Notes under the pieces: model-generated | Seen by the model: only the letters and a program-made list of their open reading frames with translations | Database searches by the model: none | Told to the model about the DNA's origin: nothing | Part shown: in pieces, positions 18,362 through 26,060 of the stretch | Layout of the letters: each line of letters begins with the position of its first letter | How positions within the stretch are numbered: the first letter of the stretch is position 1 | Source of the DNA: Cedecea neteri | GTDB taxonomy: Bacteria; Pseudomonadota; Gammaproteobacteria; Enterobacterales; Enterobacteriaceae | Direction of reading: 5' to 3' | Length of the DNA stretch: 64,000 nt | Assembly: GCF_000757825.1 (NCBI RefSeq) | Contig: NZ_CP009451.1 | Coordinates: 1,426,001-1,490,000, forward strand | Position numbers and translations under genes: made by a program

Positions 18362-18749
18362 GCTGCTGGCCCATTTTTTGCCACCCGTCCTGCAGGTTGC
18401 CGAGGATCTTTTCCACCTCGTCAATGTACTCAACGGAAAGCTTGTGGCTCGCGTCATACAGGCGATACACGCAATAGTCGTAAAGATTGGCGAGGCTTAA
18501 CGCCAAATCGCCGCCTTTTTCATAATCCAGCGCGCTGGTGAGGGCGTTGAGAATATCGATACATTTATTGATGCTCTGCACTTTGCGCTCGTAGCGGCAA
18601 GCGGCAATGTGGCTCCTGGCGCGAACCAGCTCGTCCATCAGGCCGTTAAACAGCATCAGCACCAGCTGATGTGGACTTGCCGCTGCGGCCTGAATGGCCA
18701 GATCGGACTGCTGATACTGGCCGAGGGCCTCCTGCTCATTTCCATACAT
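18354..18749 (-). CDS. lafC: Flagellin export chaperone LafC (FliS-like)
   Basis: 131-residue FliS family protein that binds the flagellin C-terminus and keeps it unfolded for export. The typical Y-Q-x-x-x-I-x-x-A-S-P-H-x-L-V-x-M-L-F-N-G pattern is present at about residues 13-40. The start at ATG 18749 follows a GGGAGAG ribosome site; an earlier in-frame start would run into lafB. It lies 13 nt after lafB. Confidence 0.87.
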   Translation of the reverse strand: MYGNEQEALGQYQQSDLAIQAAAASPHQLVLMLFNGLMDELVRARSHIAACRYERKVQSINKCIDILNALTSALDYEKGGDLALSLANLYDYCVYRLYDASHKLSVEYIDEVEKILGNLQDGWQKMGQQHG

Positions 18750-18762
18750 AACTGACTCTCCC

Positions 18763-20082
18763 TTAGGCCAGGCCAAACATACTCATGGTGTTATTCATCT
18801 GCGTCATAATGGACTGCAGCTGGGTGAACTGTTTCAGATAGCGGTTATAAGAGGTTTCATAGCGCGTCTGAATCTTGTCGGTTTTGGTGTCAATTTCTGA
18901 CTGCTGGCGATCCAGAGTTTCCTGTCGCCCTTTCAGCAGCCCGTTAGAGGTATTGAGGTATTTATCCAGCGACTTATCCATGCTCTTAATCAGCCCGTTG
19001 TTGCCGTTGAACAGATCGTTCAGTCCTTGAGGATCGTTCTGCAGGGCCTTGTCGAGCTTGGTACTGTCGATAGATAAATTGCCGTCCCGGCCGGCGGTAA
19101 TGCCGTAGTCGGTCATATTTTTGTCGCCGAAGGTCTGGCGCAGCAGGTTATTCAGATCCCTTTCCAGCGAGGCAATCCCGGCATCGCCGGCAAACGCGCC
19201 GCGATCTTTCCCGTCGCTGCCGCTGTTGGTCAGCTTGCCGAGTTCGGTTTTCAAGGTATTAAACGCATCCACAAAGCTCTGCATCTGCTCTTTGGTTGCG
19301 GTGTTGTCCACGCCGATATTAATGCGCAGCGGCTCATCGCCGGTTTTTTGCGCCTTCGTCAGCTCAATGGTGACGCCGTCGATAAGCTTATCGAGAGTAT
19401 TTGAACTGCTTTCATAGACTTTGCCGCTCTCACCGAGCCTGAACTTTGCGTTTTGCGCGCTGGTTATCGTTTCCGACACGCTAAACTTTTGCGCGCTGGC
19501 GGCGTCCATTTTGCTGGTATCCAGCTCAACGATATTGTCGGCCCCACTTTCATCGCTGCTCAGCATCAGGCTGACTTTACCGTCGGTGCGAATCAGGGAG
19601 GCGGTTACCCCTGGCGCATCTTTATCGTTATTGGTATTGATCTTTTTGGTCAGGTCAGACATCGACTCCAGACCGTCCATCTCAACGTCCATCGACTTGC
19701 CGTTAATGGTGATAGTCATCGTGCCGGTCGCGTTCTTGATCGACTCGTCGGTCATGTCATCGAACGCAATCTGGTGGGCGGACGCCAGCTGCTCAACAAA
19801 CAGGTTGTAAGTCCCCTTCTGAGCTTTGCTTCCCGCCGTTACGGTAGCTACGCCTTCAACGTTGGTCGTCGCCACGTTTTGCAGCATACCGCTGTCGGTT
19901 TTGTTCAGCCCGGTCAACGCCGTGCGGAAATCACTCATTGCGGTACGTAACGCCGTTAATGCGGCTTTTTGGGCGGTCAGAGAGCTGGTCTGTTTTTTCA
20001 GCGCCGTCTGCATGGCGGCGATGTCATAGCCCGCAAGCTGCGTGGCCAGGTTTTGAGGATCCAGGCTGGTCAAATCAGACAT
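18763..20082 (-). CDS. lafB: Filament cap protein LafB (FliD-like)
   Basis: 439-residue FliD/HAP2 homologue that caps the growing filament. The N-terminal FliD_N region (L-D-P-Q-N-L-A-T-Q-L-A) and the C-terminal FliD_C coiled region (near 380-439) are present. It heads the lafBCDEFSTU run and is preceded by a near-perfect sigma-54 promoter at 20142-20157. The GGAG ribosome site lies just upstream of its ATG. Confidence 0.88.
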   Translation of the reverse strand: MSDLTSLDPQNLATQLAGYDIAAMQTALKKQTSSLTAQKAALTALRTAMSDFRTALTGLNKTDSGMLQNVATTNVEGVATVTAGSKAQKGTYNLFVEQLASAHQIAFDDMTDESIKNATGTMTITINGKSMDVEMDGLESMSDLTKKINTNNDKDAPGVTASLIRTDGKVSLMLSSDESGADNIVELDTSKMDAASAQKFSVSETITSAQNAKFRLGESGKVYESSSNTLDKLIDGVTIELTKAQKTGDEPLRINIGVDNTATKEQMQSFVDAFNTLKTELGKLTNSGSDGKDRGAFAGDAGIASLERDLNNLLRQTFGDKNMTDYGITAGRDGNLSIDSTKLDKALQNDPQGLNDLFNGNNGLIKSMDKSLDKYLNTSNGLLKGRQETLDRQQSEIDTKTDKIQTRYETSYNRYLKQFTQLQSIMTQMNNTMSMFGLA

Positions 20083-20120
20083 TTTTTATCTCCGGGAATG
20101 CGGGCACGTAGGGCTAGCCG

Positions 20121-20141
20121 AACGTAATATGCCATTACGTT
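20121..20141. repeat. Inverted repeat in the lafB leader
   Basis: Perfect 8-bp arms AACGTAAT and ATTACGTT separated by 5 nt. The repeat sits at the expected transcription start or early leader of lafB, immediately downstream of the sigma-54 promoter. It could be an operator or a leader stem. No regulator can be assigned. Confidence 0.55.
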
Positions 20142-20157
20142 AGCAAGTACCGTGCCA
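20142..20157 (-). promoter_or_regulatory. Sigma-54 promoter of lafB
   Basis: On the minus strand the site reads TGGCACGGTACTTGCT, an essentially perfect match to the sigma-54 consensus TGGCAC-N5-TTGCW (GG at -24, GC at -12). Transcription would start about 50-60 nt before the lafB ATG. This fits control by the sigma-54 activator LafK encoded in the same locus. Confidence 0.82.
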
Positions 20158-20248
20158 GTTTTTTATATCAATAAAATCAATAAATTAATTGATAAGGGGA
20201 AAGTGTATTTCCGCACAGGAGGAAACCGTTGCGCGGTCTTCAGATACA

Positions 20249-20276
20249 AAAACACCGCCCTAAAGCGGTGTTTTTT
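20249..20276 (-). terminator. Rho-independent terminator after the second flagellin gene
   Basis: A stem with AAAACACCGC and GCGGTGTTTT arms is followed by a T-run on the minus strand, 16 nt after the lafA stop at 20293. It is nearly the same hairpin as at 21266-21293, so the duplicated flagellin unit includes its terminator. It is symmetric and could work in both directions. Confidence 0.82.
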
Positions 20277-20292
20277 TGCCATCTCGCAAGCC

Positions 20293-21147
20293 TTAGCCCA
20301 GCAGAGACATCACCATGCCGGACATGCTGTTGGACTGCTTCAGCATCGACATGCTGGTCTGCGCCAGCATCTGGTTGCGGGTCATGGAAGACGCTTCGCT
20401 TGCGAAGTCGGCATCCTGAATGTTGCCCAGCGCCAGCTCGGTGTTATCTTTCATGTTGGCCAGGTTCGCGGCGGTGTGGCCCAGACGGTTGATGTTCGCC
20501 CCCAGCCCGGAACGCATTTCGCCCACAGCTTTCAGACCCGTTTCCAGAGAGGTCATCAGTGCCTTGGCGTTGGCCGCGTTCCCGGTACCGCTCAGCGTGG
20601 TGATAGCCGTAGTAATACCGCCCATACCACCAGATACACCGGTCAACTGCGTACCCAGATTCACCGTCATGCCTTCCCCGGTGCTGGCACCAATCTGGAA
20701 GTTCATGTCGGCGCTCAGCTTGCCGCCTGCACCAAACATCTTATCGCCACCGAAAGAGGTGTTGGTCATGATATTGCCCAGCTCTTTGTTCAGTTCATCC
20801 AGCTCGGCGTTGATCGCTTTACGATCGTCTGCGCTGTTGGTGTCGTTCGCAGACTGCGTGGCCAGGTCTTTCATGCGGTACATGATGTTGCTGACTTCAT
20901 CGAACGCGCCTTCAGCGGTCTGCAGCATGGCGGTTGCGTCAGAGATGTTACGCTGAGCCACGGCCATACCGTTGCTCTGGCCCTGCAGGCGGGAAGCGAT
21001 CTGCATACCTGCGGCATCATCGGCAGCAGAGTTGATGCGTTTGCCGGTACCCAGGCGTTCCATCGCGGTGGACAGCATGCTGTTGGATTTATTCAGCGCG
21101 TTGATGGAGGACATGGAGGAACCGCTGGTGAAAATAGATAATGACAT
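20293..21147 (-). CDS. lafA: Lateral flagellin LafA, copy 2
   Basis: 284-residue flagellin. The conserved N-terminal D0/D1 (residues 1-145, with N-A-L-N-K-S-N and S-A-A-D-D-A-A-G motifs) and C-terminal D1/D0 (about 200-284, ending S-L-L-G) are joined by a very short centre, so the outer D2/D3 domains are lacking, as in typical lateral flagellins. It is highly similar to the neighbouring copy at 21313-22173; differences cluster at residues about 118-202. It has its own promoter, leader and terminator. Ribosome site AAGGAG. Confidence 0.92.
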   Translation of the reverse strand: MSLSIFTSGSSMSSINALNKSNSMLSTAMERLGTGKRINSAADDAAGMQIASRLQGQSNGMAVAQRNISDATAMLQTAEGAFDEVSNIMYRMKDLATQSANDTNSADDRKAINAELDELNKELGNIMTNTSFGGDKMFGAGGKLSADMNFQIGASTGEGMTVNLGTQLTGVSGGMGGITTAITTLSGTGNAANAKALMTSLETGLKAVGEMRSGLGANINRLGHTAANLANMKDNTELALGNIQDADFASEASSMTRNQMLAQTSMSMLKQSNSMSGMVMSLLG

Positions 21148-21158
21148 AATGAATCTCC

Positions 21159-21199
21159 TTGATTCGGTAACTGTTACATAAGCTTCGTTACTGAATCAA
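21159..21199 (-). repeat. Inverted repeat in the leader of lafA copy 2
   Basis: 13-nt arms (21159-21171 and 21187-21199) match at 12 of 13 positions around a 15-nt spacer. The inner arm ends one base before the AAGGAG ribosome site of lafA; the outer arm touches the predicted -10 region. It could be an operator across the start site or a leader stem that affects translation or mRNA stability. The other flagellin copy lacks it and has only a small 5-bp-arm hairpin at 22203-22216. Confidence 0.65.
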
Positions 21200-21224
21200 A
21201 GCGTCACGCCGCGAAGAGAAATTA
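21198..21224 (-). promoter_or_regulatory. Putative LafS (sigma-28) promoter of lafA copy 2
   Basis: On the minus strand: TTAATTTC, 12-nt spacer, then GACGCTTT. It aligns position for position with sites before the other lafA (22229-22255) and before lfgM (35427-35454), and lies 51 nt before the start codon. The -35 part resembles the classical sigma-28 box TAAAGTTT. The -10 part departs from GCCGATAA. Confidence 0.5.
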
Positions 21225-21236
21225 AATGATGAAGTG

Positions 21237-21254
21237 AAAAAAATGCATTTTTTT
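21237..21254. other. A/T-tract palindrome upstream of the lafA copy 2 promoter
   Basis: Perfect 18-bp palindrome made of seven A, TG/CA, then seven T. It lies between the terminator of the first flagellin gene and the predicted -35 box of the second. It might act as an UP-like element or bend, or just extend the terminator region. Confidence 0.4.
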
Positions 21255-21265
21255 AGCCTACAAAC

Positions 21266-21293
21266 AAAAACACCGCCCGAAGGCGGTGTTTTT
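21266..21293 (-). terminator. Rho-independent terminator after the first flagellin gene
   Basis: A 12-bp stem (AAAAACACCGCC / GGCGGTGTTTTT) with a 4-nt loop lies 19 nt after the lafA stop at 21313 and is followed by T-rich sequence on the minus strand. It separates the two flagellin transcription units. Confidence 0.85.
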
Positions 21294-21312
21294 CGTTTCA
21301 TTCCGTGAGGTC

Positions 21313-22173
21313 TTAGCCCAGCAGAGACATCACCATGCCGGACATGCTGTTGGACTGCTTCAGCATCGACATGCTGGTCTGCGCCAGCATCTGGTTGCGG
21401 GTCATGGAAGAGGCTTCGGTCGCGAAGTCAGCATCCTGAATGTTACCCAGCGCCAGCTCGGTGTTATCTTTCATGTTCGCAAGGTTCGCGGCGGTGTGGC
21501 CCAGACGGTTGATGTTCGCCCCCAGCCCGGAACGCATTTCACCCACCTTTTTCAGACCCTCTTCCAGAGAAGTCATCAATGCTTTTGCGCTAGTCGCGGT
21601 GGTACCGCCGCTCAGGTTGGTAATAGCAGCAGTAATACCGCCCATACCGCTGGCCCCGGTAACGCCGGTCAGCTGCGTACCCAGATTGACGGTCATGCCT
21701 TCCCCGGTGCTGGCACCAATCTGGAAGTTCATGTCGGCGCTCAGCTTACCGGTTGCACCAAAGAGCTTATCGCCACCGAAAGAGGTGTTGGTCATGATAT
21801 TTTCCAGCTCTTTGTTCAGTTCGCCCAGCTCGGCTTTGATCGCATTACGATCGTCTGCACTATTAGTGTCGTTCGCAGACTGCGTGGCCAGGTCCTTCAT
21901 GCGGTACATGATGTTGCTGACTTCATCGAACGCGCCTTCAGCGGTCTGCAGCATGGCGGTTGCGTCAGAGATGTTACGCTGAGCCACGGCCATACCGTTG
22001 CTCTGGCCCTGCAGGCGGGAAGCGATCTGCATGCCTGCGGCATCGTCAGCGGCAGAGTTGATGCGTTTGCCGGTGCCCAGACGCTCCATGGCGGTGGACA
22101 GCATGCTGTTGGATTTATTCAGCGCGTTGATGGACGACATGGAAGAGCCGCTGGTGAAAATAGATAATGCCAT
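21313..22173 (-). CDS. lafA: Lateral flagellin LafA, copy 1
   Basis: 286-residue flagellin with the same layout as copy 2: conserved D0/D1 ends and almost no surface domain. The variable centre (about residues 118-205) differs by scattered substitutions and a short indel (for example V-T-G-A-S-G-M-G-G versus V-S-G-G-M-G-G). Many Ser/Thr residues in the centre are possible glycan sites. A strong AAGGAGAA ribosome site precedes the ATG. Confidence 0.92.
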   Translation of the reverse strand: MALSIFTSGSSMSSINALNKSNSMLSTAMERLGTGKRINSAADDAAGMQIASRLQGQSNGMAVAQRNISDATAMLQTAEGAFDEVSNIMYRMKDLATQSANDTNSADDRNAIKAELGELNKELENIMTNTSFGGDKLFGATGKLSADMNFQIGASTGEGMTVNLGTQLTGVTGASGMGGITAAITNLSGGTTATSAKALMTSLEEGLKKVGEMRSGLGANINRLGHTAANLANMKDNTELALGNIQDADFATEASSMTRNQMLAQTSMSMLKQSNSMSGMVMSLLG

Positions 22174-22228
22174 TTTTTATTCTCCTTGATGAACCTGATT
22201 TTCAGTCTCCTGACTGTTGTATGGAGAT

Positions 22229-22255
22229 AAAACGACACCTGCACTATTAAAATTA
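22229..22255 (-). promoter_or_regulatory. Putative LafS (sigma-28) promoter of lafA copy 1
   Basis: On the minus strand: TTAATTTT, 12-nt spacer, GTCGTTTT, 56 nt before the start codon. It is the same pattern and spacing as before lafA copy 2 and lfgM. The call is based on this three-way agreement together with the sigma-28 factor in the locus. Confidence 0.5.
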
Positions 22256-22862
22256 AATCTATTTTTATTTTTTACCTGCCCACATCCTCTTTATACAACA
22301 GGCAATGTCAGTGCATTAATAGTCATTCTCATTGGCAATAACAAAATATTAAAAGGGCAAATATTAAAAACCATAGCGACAAAATTAAGATAAATCTTAA
22401 ATGAAGAAATCAATAAAAAATCACCTTCTATTTCTTTAAAAAAAAGGCCAATAACGTTAATAACACGCTCGAGTGAAAACATCGTTTTCACATCTAAAAT
22501 CATCCATATAACATTCACCTCCTGCACTCATATTTATTAACTTCCCCTCATGTTATTTAATAATTCAGGCCGAGAATTGTCTTAAAACACATTGCGAATC
22601 ACACTTTTATAGCGTAAAAAAGGGACCAGGAAGTTTTTCTTCCTGGTTCCGGTCTTAAAAACCACACTTTTTCTTCCGCTTTTTGACCGTTGAATCCGTC
22701 ACAGGGCATAAGAACAGGCCGTTCTTCCGTTCCCTCCGCAGCGAGCGGCTGTTCAGTGATGAATACTAAATGGACTTAATGATGACGAATGTATTCGTGG
22801 CGCTCACGCATAAGCCTCACGATATCCGTTAATTATTACAGGAATGGCTGCAGCCAAAAAAA
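22256..22862. other. A+T-rich intergenic region between flagellin and lafZ, with one hairpin
   Basis: About 600 nt without a convincing gene. A 78-codon frame on the minus strand (22291-22527) has no family features and an A+T-rich sequence, so I do not call it. The clearest structure is a hairpin at 22623-22650 (CCAGGAAG / CTTCCTGG) with a T-run on the minus-strand side, a possible terminator. The region should hold the divergent control sequences of lafA copy 1 and lafZ. Confidence 0.5.
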
Positions 22863-23816
22863 ATGAATAAACGCTACTGCGCTGTGAATAACTGGCTGAT
22901 TGATATTAGCTCCGGCTCGATCCTTCATTTAACCAGTGGGGAACGAAAACGCCTCGGAGAATATCAGTTAAAACTGCTGGATACGCTCATTCAACATGCC
23001 GGAGAAATTCTCACCAGAGAAGAGCTGACCACGCTTGTTTGGGAACGAAGAGTTATTGGCAATAATAGTTTGCCGAACGCCATTCATGCTTTACGCACGG
23101 CGCTTGAAGATGACGGAAAACAGCAAAAGATAATCAAAACCATACCTCGAAAAGGTTATTTGCTGGAAGCCGATTATTGTAATGTTATTGAAAAAGATGA
23201 AGAAGAAGTTCTTGATACTTCAGCCGATGCGCTGCTAAGCGAAGCCGTATTCTATGAAGACCCGGTCGTTCTGGAAGCCGACGTTGCGGAAGAAAAACTC
23301 GCGGGGCCGGAACCCGCTTTCGTTGTTGTTGAAAGCCCAAACGGCGTGCCGGTAAAAACTCGCGCTCGCTGGTGGCAGGGTTTTCCCTGGATGACCTCGC
23401 TGATGGTCGTCGTCGTACTTATCGCTGCCTTTTCGACGTGGCGCTATTTTGAGTTCAGCGATCATCGTCTGCAGTATGAAGAGCAGGAAAGCAACGTCTA
23501 CAGCAATATTCGTCTCTACGAAATTGCCCCCTTAAGCCATGCAGTCAACAGTAAAGATCAGCTTTATAACAAGCTAAAAGGCACGCTTTACCAGATGAAT
23601 TTGCTGCTTAAGAGTCAGTCTATCGTGATGGATGTGTATTACCAGAGCATCGATCAGACGCTCAATTACACCTTTTCGTTGAAAAGCAGCTGCGAAAATA
23701 AACAGTTGGCAATGGCAATCTACCACTGGCGCATCGATATCAGCCAGCTCAACAACTTAATCCTGCGTGAAACGCGAAGAAAACTGGGTGAAATGGAGGG
23801 CTGCAGCGTTGGCTAA
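22863..23816 (+). CDS. lafZ: ToxR/CadC-like membrane-bound winged-helix regulator LafZ
   Basis: 317-residue one-component regulator. Residues 1-105 form an OmpR-type winged helix (L-G-E-Y-Q-L-K-L-L-D, then I-P-R-K-G-Y-L-L near residue 97). An acidic linker (about 110-155), one TM (about 180-200) and a periplasmic domain (to 317) follow. Such proteins sense periplasmic or surface conditions and bind DNA from the membrane. Flag-2 loci carry a transmembrane regulator called lafZ at this place; the symbol rests on position and architecture. Its stop overlaps the next gene by 8 nt. Confidence 0.75.
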   Translation: MNKRYCAVNNWLIDISSGSILHLTSGERKRLGEYQLKLLDTLIQHAGEILTREELTTLVWERRVIGNNSLPNAIHALRTALEDDGKQQKIIKTIPRKGYLLEADYCNVIEKDEEEVLDTSADALLSEAVFYEDPVVLEADVAEEKLAGPEPAFVVVESPNGVPVKTRARWWQGFPWMTSLMVVVVLIAAFSTWRYFEFSDHRLQYEEQESNVYSNIRLYEIAPLSHAVNSKDQLYNKLKGTLYQMNLLLKSQSIVMDVYYQSIDQTLNYTFSLKSSCENKQLAMAIYHWRIDISQLNNLILRETRRKLGEMEGCSVG

Positions 23817-24255
23817 ATGGATCCTGAGTACCTTAATGACGTGCCTGATATTGAGCACGCTCGGTTTTTACAGCTGGTCTCAGAGCAACACGCCGCCCGG
23901 GCACCAGATTACCGTCGATGTCCAAATGGGCTTTTATGACCTGATGTCGCGGCGAAAAGAGGTTTATGACTCGCACATGGAGATGGTCAATAACACGATT
24001 TTAACGACCATCACCAGCCCGGACGATCCGCGTTTTATACTCAAAGGGAAGTTTACCCAAACCGACATGCGCCAGGGGCGGCAGTGGTTCTCATGGTCAC
24101 CGATTTACTACAGCACCGCCAGCAAAGGGTTAATGATCGACGGTCTGGTAGACTTAATGATGAATATGGATGTCTGGATGCAGCCGCTAAAACTCAACGG
24201 GCAGCCGCTGGTGGTGGGCCAGAGCGGGATTATCTTCCTTTATCCATTGCAGTGA
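23809..24255 (+). CDS. Small membrane partner of LafZ (ToxS/YqeJ-like position)
   Basis: Single-TM protein (hydrophobic residues about 5-20) with a periplasmic domain of about 125 residues. I chose the TTG at 23809 because GGAGGG lies 7 nt before it. A GTG at 23767 (162 residues) and an ATG at 23836 are alternatives. The arrangement of an OmpR-type membrane regulator followed by a small overlapping membrane gene matches ToxR-ToxS, TcpP-TcpH and YqeI-YqeJ pairs, where the small partner stabilises or tunes the regulator. Function is inferred from this layout only. Confidence 0.65.
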   Translation: MAKWILSTLMTCLILSTLGFYSWSQSNTPPGHQITVDVQMGFYDLMSRRKEVYDSHMEMVNNTILTTITSPDDPRFILKGKFTQTDMRQGRQWFSWSPIYYSTASKGLMIDGLVDLMMNMDVWMQPLKLNGQPLVVGQSGIIFLYPLQ

Positions 24256-24312
24256 TAATTTCCCTTTCAATTCGGCTATCTCTTAGTCACAAATACGCCC
24301 TCTGTATGATTG

Positions 24313-24951
24313 GCTAAGGTTCCGTTCACTTCCAGTCCTGTTTCATATGTCACTCCCGAACCGGTGAACGACTCGGGGAAGTCACCGTCACTTCCCCGAG
24401 ACCCCGGACTCCCGGCCAAATAAATCGACCGCTAAAGCGGCAGACCTCCGTTTTATCTCCCAGTCCTGGGTCGGCTGAGACGCGTTCCCGACGCTCTCAG
24501 CCTCCGGCCGTTCCCGACGGCCGGACCCTGGCCAGTCGGAGAGAAAACGGAGGCGATTTAAGCCGGAACCGAGCCTCGCTTCTTATTTTTACCCTCACCC
24601 TAACCCTCTCCCTGGAAGGGAGAGGGAATAAAAAATGTTCTACGTTGGCTATTTTCCCCCTCTCCCTCTGGGAGAGGGCTGGGGTGAGGGTGGAATTGCT
24701 CCCCGGCTCTCATCGCCCCCGGTTATGACCCAACTCAGGCGGGGTTGAGCTGCCGGGAGCAGCGAAAGAGAGCGATCGTCGGGAACGAATCGCGAACGAC
24801 CCCGAATGTTTGGGTGATAGCCGGTGGGTTTACCGCTTCAGCGGCGATGAGCTCGCCGGGCGCCGGGGCTGTCCGGGGGATGGCGTTATCCCCCGGACAC
24901 GTTCACCGTTTTCGGAACGTGCAGGGGAAACAAATGTACGGGTGAACGGAA
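24313..24951 (+). repeat. Interspersed repeat, copy B (longest uninterrupted copy)
   Basis: About 640 bp bounded by inverted ends: GCTAAGGTTCCGTTCAC (24313-24329) and GTGAACGGAA (24942-24951). Inside, from left: a 128-bp segment flanked by the 9-bp direct repeat CCAGTCCTG (24332 and 24460), with an 11-bp-arm hairpin (24372-24400), absent from copies A and C; a module of about 130 bp shared with A; a double-hairpin module with CCCTCACCC ends (about 24592-24691); and a right module of about 260 bp shared with copy C. It carries no credible gene. It lies between the lafZ pair and lafW. Confidence 0.85.
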
Positions 24952-25050
24952 TAACTGCGGCTCGAAAAATATCTCCAGGAAGATTCGAAAGGAAAATGTG
25001 ACTAAGAGACAACGCCTTTCCAAGGAGAGGGTCGGAGTGAGAGCCCCACC

Positions 25051-26058
25051 CTACCCGAGTAAATTCTTCACCGTTGCTAGCTGCACGTTCGCCTGCGCGC
25101 CCAGCGCACGGTTAAGCGTGGAAAAACTGTCACCGCTTTTTTCCAGCACGTTGCCCAGCGCCCGCGCCGTTTCCTGCGCCTGCTGTGGGCTATACGGCGT
25201 GGCCATCTCATCAATACGGGAGCGAACGCGATCCTGATGCGCTCGCAGCTTGCCGCGCTGCATCGTTATCTGCTCCAGCGCCTGCTGCAGGCGTAACTGC
25301 CCGTCGCGGCTGCTGTCCGGACGCGCCGCCAGCTGCAGCAAATCTTCCTGCTGAGCCGTCTCAGGCTGAGCCGACAGCACGGTAAACGAATCTGACGGGA
25401 AATTATGCCCTTCACCGCGCACGCTAAGCTGCTGGCTGACCTGCTCCCAGCGGGACTCATCGACGCTGAAATTCACCTGCCCGCTTCTGTCGAGGCTGGC
25501 GTGAATGCCCATCCGGCCTAGCCCAATGTTAAGACGAGTCAAAACGGTACGCGGCGATCCTTCTGCGGGCAAGGCCACGGCGGCCAGCTCTCGCTTTGTG
25601 CCGCCTAGCATAAAGATCAGCGTTTCTCCGCCCGGCGCGCTCAGGACCTTCTCGCTGCCCGGCAAAGTGAAATTCACCTGCGACTGACTCTGCAGACGGA
25701 CGTTGAACTGGCGGTCAACCGTCCCGCCGGAAAGCTGGGTTCGGCGCGCCAGCAGGCGTTCCAGTCCGGCAGCCTGCTCCTGGCCTTTTCCCTGGCTCGC
25801 CGCATGGCGCAGCTGCAGAAGCTGCGTTTCAGTGCTGGAAAGATAGCTGTCCGCCTGCTGAACAGCCGTCAGCTGCTGGTTAAGCTGAACGTTGTAGCGG
25901 AGTGGACGAGTAGACAACAGCGCCGCTTCAGGAAACGGGCTGCGGGATGACGTCTTCTCTTCCACCTGACGGCGCTGCACGGACTGCGGAGCATTGATAT
26001 TGCCGCGGCTAAGCGCGGCGGCCTGGGAAGATGTTGTAGTGGCTAAACCAACCTGCAT
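25051..26058 (-). CDS. lafW: Flagellar hook-associated protein LafW
   Basis: 335-residue protein without a strong family motif. It is Gln/Leu/Arg-rich with helical N- and C-terminal parts, consistent with an exported axial or hook-associated protein. In Flag-2 loci lafW follows lfgL and precedes lafZ, exactly as here. It starts 2 nt after the lfgL stop. Identification rests mainly on position; the molecular role is unproven. Confidence 0.65.
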   Translation of the reverse strand: MQVGLATTTSSQAAALSRGNINAPQSVQRRQVEEKTSSRSPFPEAALLSTRPLRYNVQLNQQLTAVQQADSYLSSTETQLLQLRHAASQGKGQEQAAGLERLLARRTQLSGGTVDRQFNVRLQSQSQVNFTLPGSEKVLSAPGGETLIFMLGGTKRELAAVALPAEGSPRTVLTRLNIGLGRMGIHASLDRSGQVNFSVDESRWEQVSQQLSVRGEGHNFPSDSFTVLSAQPETAQQEDLLQLAARPDSSRDGQLRLQQALEQITMQRGKLRAHQDRVRSRIDEMATPYSPQQAQETARALGNVLEKSGDSFSTLNRALGAQANVQLATVKNLLG

Positions 26059-26060
26059 GG

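Noticed and set aside
20152..22167. Long plus-strand frames opposite the flagellin genes (for example 20152-21141 and 21286-22167)
   Set aside because: They are antisense shadows of lafA. The His/Gln/Gly-rich translations repeat in both because the flagellin genes are duplicated.
22291..22527. 78-codon frame on the minus strand as a gene
   Set aside because: Composition is typical of A+T-rich intergenic DNA and no domain or signal is seen.
24745..25001. Small frames inside the interspersed repeats (also 61101-61310)
   Set aside because: The related frames are not kept between copies B and C beyond the shared repeat DNA, and frameshifting differences occur, so they are unlikely to be genes.
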